DNA from: Lachnoclostridium sp. UBA1241
GTDB lineage: Bacteria; Bacillota; Clostridia; Lachnospirales; Lachnospiraceae
Assembly (NCBI GenBank): GCA_002308955.1
Contig: DBWJ01000061.1
Coordinates: 14,028-44,191, forward strand
Reading direction: 5' to 3'
Length of the DNA stretch: 30,164 nt
Shown: one piece after another, positions 13,112 through 21,086 of the stretch
Numbering within the stretch: the first letter of the stretch is position 1
Layout of the letters: every line of letters begins with the position of its first letter
Translations under genes and position numbers: made by a program
Notes under the pieces: model-generated
Told to the model about the DNA's origin: nothing
Database searches by the model: none
What the model saw: the letters and a program-made list of their open reading frames with translations, nothing else

Positions 13112-15022
13112 TTAATGCTCAGTGTCCTGTTCCTTTTCCTCTACGGAACTTCCGATTTCGTCTCCGGGTCCTTCAATATCCACACCGTAATCGATCTCAC
13201 CCTCCGAAGGATACAGTCCGAGGTGCGGAAGAATTTCCTGCAGGATATCGGATGTCAGCTGTGTCGCGGGACGGCTTGATTTAAACAGTGTTTCGGAATG
13301 TACCTCATCGATAACCACGTAGATGACAACCTGCGGATTGTCGGCAGGGACGCTTCCGATAAATGAGACGATGTATTTGCCTTCGGCACGAATACCCTTC
13401 TGTGCGGTACCCGTCTTTCCTCCGACAAGATAACCGCGTACCTTTGCAGGCTTTGCGGTACCTTCTTCAACGGTTCTGTAAGTAGCGTTTCGGATGAATT
13501 CCGCGGTAGACTTTGATACGGTTCTTGCGGAAATCGTATTCTTTGCTTCGTAAACGGTTGCGCCGTTTGCGTTGATGATTTTCTTAACTACGTGAGGCGT
13601 GTAGTAATATCCGCCGTTTACGATCGAGCTGTATGCGGCGGCCATCTGGACCATCGTTACGTTGAAGCCCTGGCCGAAACTGCTTGTCGCAAGCTCTACT
13701 TCGTTCAGCTTGGATACGTCAATCAGAATACCGCTTTCCTCGGCAGGCAGGTCGATTCCGGTCTTTGCTCCCAGTCCGAAACGGTCCTGGTAGGAACGGA
13801 AGGTCGAACGGCCGAGCTTGCCGGCGATATCAATCATCGCCATATTACAGGAATACATCAGCGATTCCTCAAGATTTACATTCTCATGTCTTGCGTTACA
13901 GTGAATCTTAAAGTCGTCCATTTCGGCAAGTCCGGAACAGAAATACTTGCTGTCGGATCCGGCGACACCTTCCTCAAGAGCGGCCGCGACCGTAAGACAC
14001 TTGAATGTGGAACCCGGCTCAAATGTGTAGAGCATACAGAAGTTTCTCCACATCCGGTTTCGAAGGTCGTTCTTGGTCCGCTCGTCATCGCCGATTTCCA
14101 GAAGCGTCTCGGCGTCGACATATCCGGTCAGATCAAACGGATTATTCAAATCGAAGCCTTCGTTACTGGCCATCGCGTAGATTTCGCCGTTATTCGGGTT
14201 CATTACGATGACACCGATGTTTTCGCATCCGGTTTCCTCATTGAACTTCTTGATATTCTTCTCGACCGCAGTCTGTACGGCGATGTCGATGGTGGAGATG
14301 ATCGTGTCGCCGTCTTCCGCGGGCCAGGTTTTCTTGATCAGATTCAGTTCATTATCATAGTAGCCGCTCTCCCGTCCCGGTTTACCGGTCAGGTAGCTGT
14401 TGTACTGATACTCAATTCCGGTTCCCATGGACTGGTCGCTGTTTACAAACCCGATTACATGGGAGGCAAGGCTTCCGTAGGGATAAACTCTCGTGAAAAC
14501 GGTTTCGAACCATACGCCTTTAACGAGTTTGTGGTTTTCTTCCTGCAGTTCCTTGAAGCGGCTTACTTCCTCGTACGGCCGGCCCTTTAATAAAATGTAA
14601 TACATACTGTCCGCTTTCTCCGTAAGGACGGAACGGACATCGGAGGCATTCAGGTCAAAGGCTTTCGTGATTGCCTTAATGGTGGGCTCCACGTACATGC
14701 CGTTGTTTGCGTTTACTACGCTCGGGTCCAGAATAACGTTATAGGTTACCACGTTCTTCGCAAGCACTGCGCCGTTCCGGTCGGTGATGCGGCCCCGTTC
14801 ATACGGGATATTGGTGTTTACATAGCTCTGGTGGCTTAATACGGCGTTTGTGTAGTCAACACCGTGCTTCTGACGGAGAAATACCACACGGATAACCAAT
14901 AGGAAAAACAAAAGCAAAACAGCACAAAATACAAGCAAAAACCTTGCTTGCATTTTGCGCGTCATAATTTTCTTTTTCACTTTTGCTCCGGCTCTTCCGG
15001 ATTTCTGCGGTGTCTTCATCAT
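13112..15022 (-). CDS. ftsI: class B penicillin-binding protein (FtsI/PBP2 type transpeptidase)
   Basis: A 636-residue protein with a basic cytoplasmic tail, a transmembrane helix (about 27-49), a dimerisation/pedestal domain beginning at IPYERGRITDRNG (72-84) and a transpeptidase domain. The three active-site motifs are STFK (338-341, nucleophile Ser338), SCN (391-393) and KTG (536-538). It cross-links septal peptidoglycan outside the membrane as partner of FtsW. The acidic C-terminal tail (about 610-636) has no PASTA domain, unlike the SpoVD and PBP2x types often found here. It follows ftsL by 21 bases. The start is one of two adjacent ATGs after AAGGA. Confidence 0.93.
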   Translation of the reverse strand: MMKTPQKSGRAGAKVKKKIMTRKMQARFLLVFCAVLLLFFLLVIRVVFLRQKHGVDYTNAVLSHQSYVNTNIPYERGRITDRNGAVLAKNVVTYNVILDPSVVNANNGMYVEPTIKAITKAFDLNASDVRSVLTEKADSMYYILLKGRPYEEVSRFKELQEENHKLVKGVWFETVFTRVYPYGSLASHVIGFVNSDQSMGTGIEYQYNSYLTGKPGRESGYYDNELNLIKKTWPAEDGDTIISTIDIAVQTAVEKNIKKFNEETGCENIGVIVMNPNNGEIYAMASNEGFDLNNPFDLTGYVDAETLLEIGDDERTKNDLRNRMWRNFCMLYTFEPGSTFKCLTVAAALEEGVAGSDSKYFCSGLAEMDDFKIHCNARHENVNLEESLMYSCNMAMIDIAGKLGRSTFRSYQDRFGLGAKTGIDLPAEESGILIDVSKLNEVELATSSFGQGFNVTMVQMAAAYSSIVNGGYYYTPHVVKKIINANGATVYEAKNTISARTVSKSTAEFIRNATYRTVEEGTAKPAKVRGYLVGGKTGTAQKGIRAEGKYIVSFIGSVPADNPQVVIYVVIDEVHSETLFKSSRPATQLTSDILQEILPHLGLYPSEGEIDYGVDIEGPGDEIGSSVEEKEQDTEH

Positions 15023-15043
15023 CGGGAACGCGTCCTTTCGGGA

Positions 15044-15604
15044 TTATCTCAGAAGTCGGCGAAGTACCTGTGTTACGGTATCTACCGTGCCCTCTTCGGC
15101 CGCGTCCGGAATGTTGTTGTACTGGCGGACATAACCGTCGCCGGCACTGACAAATTCCACGACCTGATTGTTGTTCGGATAAACCATTCCGAGCTGGCCG
15201 ACTGCAATCTCGTATACTTCGTTCAGATTGATATCGTCGGCGATATCGAACAGGAGGGAATCATTCTCACCCTTCACTGTCTCATACTCCTTGGTAAGGT
15301 TCGTAAGCGTCTTATTTAGCTCCGTAACCTCTGCATGAACGCGCAGATAACGGATGGCAAATACGAGAACGATTGCCAGCGAGATTCCGAATACGCCCAT
15401 CGTAAAGAAGTCCATTGTCCGGCGGAAGCCGACAAGAGGTCTCCGGTTGACATCCCTCTTCGGCTGTCTCTTAGGCTCTCTCTCCTTCTCGGGAGTCTGC
15501 TCCGGCTTGTAGGCGGGCTTTCTTACTGCGCTGCCGTCCACGTAAGCCTGATGTGTAAGCTTCTTGTTGTATGTCTTTTCGTTTAATTCCTTGTAAGCTG
15601 CCAT
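15044..15604 (-). CDS. ftsL: FtsL-like cell division protein
   Basis: A 186-residue bitopic protein. The N-terminal 60 residues are charged with many Lys, Arg and Pro. The transmembrane helix spans about 65-86. A predicted coiled coil (about 88-122) is followed by AVGQLGMVYPNNNQVV (134-149), the motif seen after the coiled coil in FtsL/DivIC-type proteins. It would sit in the divisome with DivIB and DivIC. The position between rsmH and a class B PBP is the standard ftsL position. The sequence is weakly conserved, so the name rests on topology, this motif and synteny. It is longer than the roughly 110-120 residues of Bacillus FtsL at both ends. Confidence 0.8.
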   Translation of the reverse strand: MAAYKELNEKTYNKKLTHQAYVDGSAVRKPAYKPEQTPEKEREPKRQPKRDVNRRPLVGFRRTMDFFTMGVFGISLAIVLVFAIRYLRVHAEVTELNKTLTNLTKEYETVKGENDSLLFDIADDINLNEVYEIAVGQLGMVYPNNNQVVEFVSAGDGYVRQYNNIPDAAEEGTVDTVTQVLRRLLR

Positions 15605-15623
15605 GGCGGCACTCTCCTTTGTT

Positions 15624-16559
15624 TTAGTATTTTTCGAAGATGCGAAGCTTTGCGCTTTTCGCTCTCGGATTTTCTTTCATCTCTTCTTCACCCGGTACGA
15701 TTGGTTTCGTTGTGATCACTTTTCCGAGAGGTTTCTTTCCGCACACGCACATCGGAAAGCTCGGCGGGCAGGTGCACGGGTTCTCGGCTTTCTTAAAAGC
15801 GTTCTTAACGATCCGGTCCTCTAAAGAGTGAAACGTGATGATGCAGAACCTTCCTCCCGGAGCCAGCCGTTCAATCATTCCCGTGAGGGAATCCGAAAGA
15901 ACGTTTAATTCCCGGTTCAGCTCAATCCGGATTGCCTGGAAGGTTCTTTTCGCCGGATGTCCTCCGGTGGCCCGGACCTTGGCGGGAATGGCTCCCTTTA
16001 CGATTTCGGAAAGTTCCAGGGTGGTTTCGATCGGCTTCTCCGCCCGTTTCATCACGATATGCTTCGCAATGTTCTTAGCGAACCGGTCTTCGCCGTAATC
16101 CCTTATAATCCGGAACAGTTCCTGTTCCGAGTAGTTGTTTACGATATCGGCGGCGGTTTCTTCCGTCCGGTCATCCATCCGCATGTCAAGCGGCGCGTCG
16201 GCCATATAGGAGAATCCCCGTTCGGCGGTGTCCAGCTGATAGGAGGAAACGCCGAGGTCCAAAAGAATTCCGTTTACTTTATTAATCCCGAGCCCGTCAA
16301 GCTCTGCGGTCATGTTCTCGTAATTGTTCCGGATGATCGTCACGCGGTCCCGAAACGGTTTCAGCCGCTCGGTTGCCGCCGCAATGGCGTCTCCGTCCTG
16401 GTCAAATCCGATCAGCCGTCCGGACGTCAGTCTCTTTGCTATCTCAAAGGAATGTCCCGCCCCTCCGAGTGTTCCGTCCGCGTAGATTCCTTCGGGAAGA
16501 ATCCGGAGTCCTTCGATTGTCTCATCAAGCATTACGGACCGGTGTTTGAATTCCGCCAT
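15624..16559 (-). CDS. rsmH: 16S rRNA (cytosine-1402-N4)-methyltransferase
   Basis: A 311-residue SAM-dependent methyltransferase (MraW/RsmH) that modifies C1402 in the ribosomal P site. MAEFKHRSVMLDETIEGL is the conserved start. DGTLGGAGHS (28-37) is the SAM-binding loop. GILLDLGVSS, PAKRTFQAIRIELN and TFHSLEDRIVK are further family motifs. A Cys-rich segment, CTCPPSFPMCVC, lies near the C-terminus. The start at 16559 is chosen for this N-terminus and the GGGAGA just upstream. A GTG 16 codons earlier gives an atypical extension. It lies 89 bases after mraZ. Confidence 0.95.
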   Translation of the reverse strand: MAEFKHRSVMLDETIEGLRILPEGIYADGTLGGAGHSFEIAKRLTSGRLIGFDQDGDAIAAATERLKPFRDRVTIIRNNYENMTAELDGLGINKVNGILLDLGVSSYQLDTAERGFSYMADAPLDMRMDDRTEETAADIVNNYSEQELFRIIRDYGEDRFAKNIAKHIVMKRAEKPIETTLELSEIVKGAIPAKVRATGGHPAKRTFQAIRIELNRELNVLSDSLTGMIERLAPGGRFCIITFHSLEDRIVKNAFKKAENPCTCPPSFPMCVCGKKPLGKVITTKPIVPGEEEMKENPRAKSAKLRIFEKY

Positions 16560-16648
16560 GCGTATCTCCCTGTCTCTCGCGTTTCGCTGCTGTCTTTCGA
16601 AAATCACTTTCCGAACCCAGAGTCCGGTTAGACATAAACCTTCGCTGC

Positions 16649-17083
16649 TTAGAAGTTGATTCCCAGTTTTGCAAGATCCTCTACGATGTCGTCTACGGAT
16701 TCGAAGCTGTTCAGCTCATCGAAACGTTCCTTGCTCCACAGTTCTACCTTATCGATCATTCCGACAAATACGGTTTCCTTATCGATTCCTACCAGTTCGC
16801 GAAGACTTGCCGGTATAAGCGTTCTGCCCTGCTTGTCAATATCGCAGCTGGCTGCGTTCGCCATGAAGTACCGCTTGGTACGGCGCGCCTCTTTCGTTCC
16901 CGGAAGCTTTTCGAGCTGTTCCGTGAACTTCTCCCACCCCTCGTCGGAGAAAAGATACAAACAGCCGTCCATGCCAAGCGTCGCAACGAAAGAATCCCCC
17001 AGCTCCTCACGGAGTTTGGAAGGAACAATCACGCGGCCCTTGGGGTCGATGCTATGCTCGAATTGTCCGGTCAGTCTGCTCAT
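16649..17083 (-). CDS. mraZ: MraZ, transcriptional regulator of the dcw cluster
   Basis: A 144-residue protein with two tandem AbrB-like MraZ domains. Each has the DxxGR signature, at 13-17 (DPKGR) and 83-87 (DKQGR), followed by IVPSKLRE and LIPASLRE. MraZ proteins form ring oligomers that bind repeated boxes before their own gene and repress the operon. Such boxes are visible upstream. It is first gene of the dcw transcription unit. The start is ATG with GTGGAG upstream, and that ribosome binding site may itself be a third operator box. Confidence 0.96.
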   Translation of the reverse strand: MSRLTGQFEHSIDPKGRVIVPSKLREELGDSFVATLGMDGCLYLFSDEGWEKFTEQLEKLPGTKEARRTKRYFMANAASCDIDKQGRTLIPASLRELVGIDKETVFVGMIDKVELWSKERFDELNSFESVDDIVEDLAKLGINF

Positions 17084-17088
17084 CTCTA

Positions 17089-17134
17089 CTCCACTTTGTT
17101 ACAAAATCATGGAAAAACGCTCCATTTCGCTCCA
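17089..17134 (-). promoter_or_regulatory. putative MraZ operator boxes
   Basis: On the minus strand TGGAGCG occurs at 17128-17134 and 17118-17124, exactly 10 bases apart. GTGGAG recurs at 17089-17094 over the ribosome binding site. Known MraZ sites are TGGGN-type repeats with a 10-base period; these TGGAG boxes match in spacing and nearly in sequence. They overlap the likely transcription start, as expected for autorepression. Confidence 0.65.
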
Positions 17135-17141
17135 CATTTTC

Positions 17142-17170
17142 AATATACAGCCTCAAAAACAAAAATGCAA
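17142..17170 (-). promoter_or_regulatory. sigma-A-type promoter of mraZ/dcw operon
   Basis: On the minus strand TTGCAT (17165-17170) and TATATT (17142-17147) are separated by 17 bases. It is the only clear promoter between the lgt terminator and mraZ. The 298-base gap between lgt and mraZ otherwise contains the terminator and A/T-rich sequence. A 64-codon frame across the gap reads through the terminator hairpin and is not believed. Confidence 0.75.
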
Positions 17171-17265
17171 GTACTTTTTTAACATTTTCTTAATATTTTG
17201 TTCGATTTTCCGCCTTTTCGAAAAATGCCATACAACAATCTCCTTTCTTCCCGGTAAAACAGCGC

Positions 17266-17299
17266 ACAAAAATAGGGCTGTCGCATCGGCGACAGCCCT
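17266..17299 (-). terminator. strong intrinsic terminator after lgt
   Basis: A perfect 11-bp stem, AGGGCTGTCGC with GCGACAGCCCT (17274-17284 and 17289-17299), has a 4-base loop. On the minus strand it is followed by ATTTTTGTG. It lies 82 bases after the lgt stop and closes the housekeeping operon before the dcw promoter. Confidence 0.9.
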
Positions 17300-17381
17300 G
17301 TAAACCCCCCGGAATTCAAAGAAAAATCCTTGCATTCCTATGGACAATATGTACTTTTACACGGGATAAAACCCTCAATGA

Positions 17382-18350
17382 CTACTTTCCCTCAGTCTCG
17401 GCCTTCTGCTCCTTCGGCTTTTTTGACTTCAGGAATAAAACGCAGTAAAGAACCGCGCCGACACCTGCGAGAACAGCGCTCACAAGCTGGGAAACCGGAA
17501 TGCCGGTATTCCACAAAAACAGCTGGTCGGTACGAAGACCTTCAATCCAGAATCTTCCGATTCCGTAACCGATCAGATAAAGGAGACAGATTTCTCCGCG
17601 GAATCTTCTGTGCTTCGTATAGATCAAAAGAAGAATCAGCAGCACGAAGTTCCAAAGCGATTCATATAAAAACGTCGGATGAACCTGAATATAGGTTGCC
17701 GTCTCCGTCACGATCGCATGGTTGCGGATATCCATTACATTTGCAAGCGCTTCGGGTTTGCCCGCGAAAAGATTGTTGACGTAATCAAGACTTGAAGACG
17801 GGTCAAAATACGAAGCGGCATCCCGCACATCCACCTGCATAGCGAACAGCCCATCCGTATAGGTGCCGAAGCACTCACGGTTTACGAAGTTGCCCCATCG
17901 TCCGATCACCTGACCGGTCAAAAGTCCTACAATCGCCGTATCGAGGAACAGCCCGACATGCATCTTACGAAGCTTCGCGAAAACGATCGCCGTCGTGATT
18001 CCGCCGAATACGCCGCCGTAGATGGCAAGTCCGCCCGTCCGCAGGTTGAATACCGAAAGCGGATGGTCGGAGAACGCGCTCCAGTTGAATACGACATAAT
18101 AGACACGCGCGCAGATGACGCTTATAATAATCGCGATAATCGTGAAATCGAGATATTTCTCCGCATCCTGTCCGGTCCGTTTGGCCGTCCAGTCCGTCAC
18201 GAGATATCCGAAGATCATTCCGAGTCCGATGAAAACACCGTACAAAGCAATACGGAATCCGAAAACCGAGAACCCGTCCCGGACGTTTTTCAGATAAAGC
18301 CCGAGATGCGGGAAATTGATATCCGTAAAGCCGAAATTCAAAAGAAACAT
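17382..18350 (-). CDS. lgt: prolipoprotein diacylglyceryl transferase
   Basis: A 322-residue polytopic membrane enzyme that moves diacylglycerol from phosphatidylglycerol to the lipobox Cys of prolipoproteins. The family signature GQVIGRWGNFVNRE is at 146-159. LYGVFIGLGM, GGLAIYGGVFGG (106-117) and HPTFLYESLWN are further matches. The position of E. coli His103 is Tyr here (Tyr111), a change I believe is common in Clostridia. A loop after the signature is longer than in E. coli and the C-terminus is Lys-rich. AGGAGG upstream of the ATG overlaps the ychF stop codon, so translation is probably coupled. Last gene of the housekeeping operon. Confidence 0.94.
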   Translation of the reverse strand: MFLLNFGFTDINFPHLGLYLKNVRDGFSVFGFRIALYGVFIGLGMIFGYLVTDWTAKRTGQDAEKYLDFTIIAIIISVICARVYYVVFNWSAFSDHPLSVFNLRTGGLAIYGGVFGGITTAIVFAKLRKMHVGLFLDTAIVGLLTGQVIGRWGNFVNRECFGTYTDGLFAMQVDVRDAASYFDPSSSLDYVNNLFAGKPEALANVMDIRNHAIVTETATYIQVHPTFLYESLWNFVLLILLLIYTKHRRFRGEICLLYLIGYGIGRFWIEGLRTDQLFLWNTGIPVSQLVSAVLAGVGAVLYCVLFLKSKKPKEQKAETEGK

Positions 18351-18362
18351 TAAGGAATCCTC

Positions 18363-19460
18363 CTAAACATTGAAACGGAACAGGATTACGTCGCCGTCCT
18401 TCACGACATATTCCTTTCCTTCGGAGCGCACAAGGCCTTTTTCTTTCGCCTGAAGCATTCCGCCGCAATTCACCAGATCGTCGTAGGCAACCACCTCGGC
18501 GCGGATAAAGCCGCGCTCAAAGTCGGTATGAATTTTGCCGGCCGCCTGCGGTGCCTTCGTTCCCTTTGTGATGGTCCAGGCTCTCGTCTCATCCGGTCCG
18601 GTTGTTAAGAAGCTGATCAGACCGAGCAGATGGTAGCTTGCACGGATCAGCTTTTCAAGGCCGGCTTCCTCAAGTCCCATCTCGGTCAGGAATTCCTTGC
18701 GTTCATCCTCCTCGAGTTCGGAAATCTCCTCCTCAAGGCGGGCGGAAATCACGAATACCTCGGAACCCTCTTCGGCGGCAAATGCACGAACCTTCTTAAC
18801 GAAGTCGTTGCCTGCGCCGTCGTCCGCGATATCGTCATCGCTCACATTTGCCGCATAAATCACCGGCTTACGGGTCAGGAAAGAGTATCCGCGGAGCCAG
18901 CCAATCTCATCCTCGTCATCGGTCTCGTAAGCGGATGCCTTTGCTCCGCTCTCGAGAAGCTCCTTGAGTTTTTTAAGCATTTCGTATTCTTTCGCCTGCG
19001 CCTTGTCATAGCTTGCGCTCTTCGAAACACGCGCGATCCGGCGCTCCACGGTCTCGAGATCGGCGAAAATCAGTTCCAGGTTGATGGTCTCAATGTCACG
19101 GATCGGATCCACCGAGCCGTCCACATGAATGATATTCGAATCTTCGAAGCAGCGAACCACATGCACGATGGCATCGGTTTCGCGGATGTGACTAAGGAAC
19201 TGGTTGCCGAGTCCCTCTCCTTTCGATGCTCCTTTTACAAGGCCTGCAATATCGACAAATTCCACAACGGCAGGGATGGTCCGCTTGGACTGATACATAT
19301 CCGTAAGCACCTTAAGCCGTTCGTCCGGCACGGTTACAACACCGACGTTGGGGTCGATTGTGCAGAACGGGTAGTTTGCCGACTCCGCTCCGGCTTTCGT
19401 AAGCGAATTGAAAAGGGTGCTCTTCCCGACGTTGGGAAGACCGACGATTCCGAGTTTCAT
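18363..19460 (-). CDS. ychF: ribosome-binding ATPase YchF/OLA1
   Basis: A 365-residue Obg-family P-loop NTPase, the usual YchF length. G1 is GLPNVGKST (7-15). FCTIDPNVGVV is the switch region and VDIAGLVKGASKGEGLGN is G3 with its extension. The G4 site reads NVSD instead of the Asn-x-x-Glu usual for YchF, which prefers ATP. A coiled coil and a C-terminal TGS domain (from about residue 280, ending GDVILFRFNV) complete it. It binds ribosomes and is linked to stress responses in other bacteria. The start is ATG with AGGA upstream. It lies 48 bases after rpe. Confidence 0.96.
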   Translation of the reverse strand: MKLGIVGLPNVGKSTLFNSLTKAGAESANYPFCTIDPNVGVVTVPDERLKVLTDMYQSKRTIPAVVEFVDIAGLVKGASKGEGLGNQFLSHIRETDAIVHVVRCFEDSNIIHVDGSVDPIRDIETINLELIFADLETVERRIARVSKSASYDKAQAKEYEMLKKLKELLESGAKASAYETDDEDEIGWLRGYSFLTRKPVIYAANVSDDDIADDGAGNDFVKKVRAFAAEEGSEVFVISARLEEEISELEEDERKEFLTEMGLEEAGLEKLIRASYHLLGLISFLTTGPDETRAWTITKGTKAPQAAGKIHTDFERGFIRAEVVAYDDLVNCGGMLQAKEKGLVRSEGKEYVVKDGDVILFRFNV

Positions 19461-19508
19461 AAATCCTTCTTATCTCCTTCTGTTGAAACGGCTTCTCCGG
19501 GCTTCGGA

Positions 19509-20183
19509 TTACCGTCTTTGATTCAAAATCTGCTGAAAAGCTTTCACATTTGCCGTAACATTCCCGCGGAATACGGCGCTTCCGGCAACAATCGTATCGG
19601 CACCGGCCGAAAGCACATCGCCGACATTCTGTAACGTAATACCGCCGTCCACCTCAAGAAGCGGCTTCTTCGCGCTTTTATCAATCATCGCACGAAGCTC
19701 CTTAAGCCTTCCCATCGTTTCCGGAATGAACTTCTGTCCGCCGAAGCCGGGCTCCACGGACATTAAAAGGATCAGGTCGACCTGCTCCACCCATTCGGCA
19801 AGCAACGAAACCGGTGTCTTCGGCTTAATCGTAATGCCGGCCTTCTTTCCGGTTTTCCGAATGGCGGCAAGCGTTGCCGCAATATCCTCGCATGCTTCGT
19901 AATGCACGTTGATCATATCCGCGCCCGCATCTGCAAAGGCCTGCACGTAACGCACCGGCTCCTGAATCATCAGATGCACGTCAAGGAACAGGTCGGTCTT
20001 CTTCCGGATGCTTTCAAGTACCGGAATGCCGAAGCTGATGCTCGGGACGAACAGCCCGTCCATCACGTCAAAATGCAAAAACTCCGCTCCGCCTTCCTTC
20101 ACCGCGGCGATCTGCTCACCGAGGATATTGAAATCCGCCGCCAGAATGGACGGGGACAATCGGTTGATTCGTGTCTTCTTCAT
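19509..20183 (-). CDS. rpe: ribulose-phosphate 3-epimerase
   Basis: A 224-residue TIM barrel that interconverts ribulose-5-phosphate and xylulose-5-phosphate in the pentose phosphate pathway. LSPSILAADF, HFDVMDGLFVPSISFG, DVHLMI, SVEPGFGGQKFIP and EVDGGI are the conserved strands that hold the metal ligands and phosphate site. The ATG at 20183 gives the standard N-terminus and follows the rsgA stop by four bases. The frame extends 24 codons into rsgA, without family similarity. The ribosome binding site is weak, so expression probably depends on coupling to rsgA. The rsgA-rpe order is typical of Gram-positive bacteria. Confidence 0.95.
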   Translation of the reverse strand: MKKTRINRLSPSILAADFNILGEQIAAVKEGGAEFLHFDVMDGLFVPSISFGIPVLESIRKKTDLFLDVHLMIQEPVRYVQAFADAGADMINVHYEACEDIAATLAAIRKTGKKAGITIKPKTPVSLLAEWVEQVDLILLMSVEPGFGGQKFIPETMGRLKELRAMIDKSAKKPLLEVDGGITLQNVGDVLSAGADTIVAGSAVFRGNVTANVKAFQQILNQRR

Positions 20184-20187
20184 TGCG

Positions 20188-21075
20188 TTACCACTTTCTT
20201 TTTGCAGCCAGTTCTTCATAGAGAAGCGTGTAGTTGTCGTACCGCTCGCGGGCAATATGCCCGGCCTCGACGGCTTCCTTCACCGCGCAGTCCGGTTCCT
20301 TTCTGTGCACGCAGTCGGGGAAACGGCATTTGCCCTCATAGGGCGAAAACTCCGGATACATAAACCTAAGCTCGTCCGCCGCGATATCCGGCAGAAACAG
20401 CGAGCTGAATCCGGGCGTGTCGCACAGATAGGTTCCGTTCGTCACATAATTCAGCTGCGAATGTCTCGTTGTATTCTTTCCGCGTCCGATCTTCCCGCTC
20501 AGCTCCCCGGTTTCCATTGCGGCCTCGGGCTGGGCAAAATTCATGATCGTGGATTTGCCGACGCCGGAAGGTCCCGCAAGCACGGTTGTCTTTCCGAGCA
20601 GCTCGTTATACACCGCATCCATCGTGTCCGGGTTGTTCGCCTGAACAAACAGTACCTTCGACCCGCTTCCGCGGTAAATGTCACGGAGCTTCTCCGTATC
20701 GCCTTCTCCCGCCCGGTCGGTTTTGTTAAAGCAGATCACCACCGGAAGGTTCTCACGCTGCATCAGAAGGAGAAACCGGTCCAAAAGATTCAGGTGCGGC
20801 TCGGGGTCTCTTACGGCAAATACGACCATTGCCTGGTCAACATTGGCAACAGCCGGACGGATCAGCGAGTTCCGCCTCGGAAGCACTGAAAGCAGATTTC
20901 CCTCGCGCTTTTTTTCATCCGGAACGGACAGCTTTACGTTGTCACCGATCAGCGGACGAATTCCGTTATAACGAAGAATTCCCTTGGCCCGGCATAAAAC
21001 CGGACCAAGGTCCTCCACATAAACTTCATAGAGTCCTCCGACTCCTTTTACGATTTTTCCGGTTCTTTCAACCAT
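20188..21075 (-). CDS. rsgA: ribosome small-subunit assembly GTPase
   Basis: A 295-residue circularly permuted GTPase that aids 30S subunit maturation. An OB fold (about 1-65) comes first, then G4 NKTD (117-120), G1 GPSGVGKS (168-175) and G3 DTPG (219-222). This permuted order marks the family. The C-terminal zinc site is Cys250, Cys255, His257 and Cys263 in the pattern Cx4CxHx5C. It lies 11 bases after prkC and just before rpe, in the usual kinase-rsgA-rpe arrangement. Confidence 0.96.
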   Translation of the reverse strand: MVERTGKIVKGVGGLYEVYVEDLGPVLCRAKGILRYNGIRPLIGDNVKLSVPDEKKREGNLLSVLPRRNSLIRPAVANVDQAMVVFAVRDPEPHLNLLDRFLLLMQRENLPVVICFNKTDRAGEGDTEKLRDIYRGSGSKVLFVQANNPDTMDAVYNELLGKTTVLAGPSGVGKSTIMNFAQPEAAMETGELSGKIGRGKNTTRHSQLNYVTNGTYLCDTPGFSSLFLPDIAADELRFMYPEFSPYEGKCRFPDCVHRKEPDCAVKEAVEAGHIARERYDNYTLLYEELAAKRKW

Positions 21076-21086
21076 TCGGCGCTCCG

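Noticed and set aside
13592..14590. 332-codon open frame on the plus strand
   Set aside because: Antisense to the class B PBP, whose active-site motifs are intact; no family resemblance.
17153..17347. 64-codon minus-strand frame in the lgt-mraZ gap
   Set aside because: It translates straight through the terminator hairpin and overlaps the mraZ -35 box; no ribosome binding site.
18630..19634. 334-codon open frame on the plus strand
   Set aside because: Antisense to ychF and running into rpe, both clearly real; no initiation signal.
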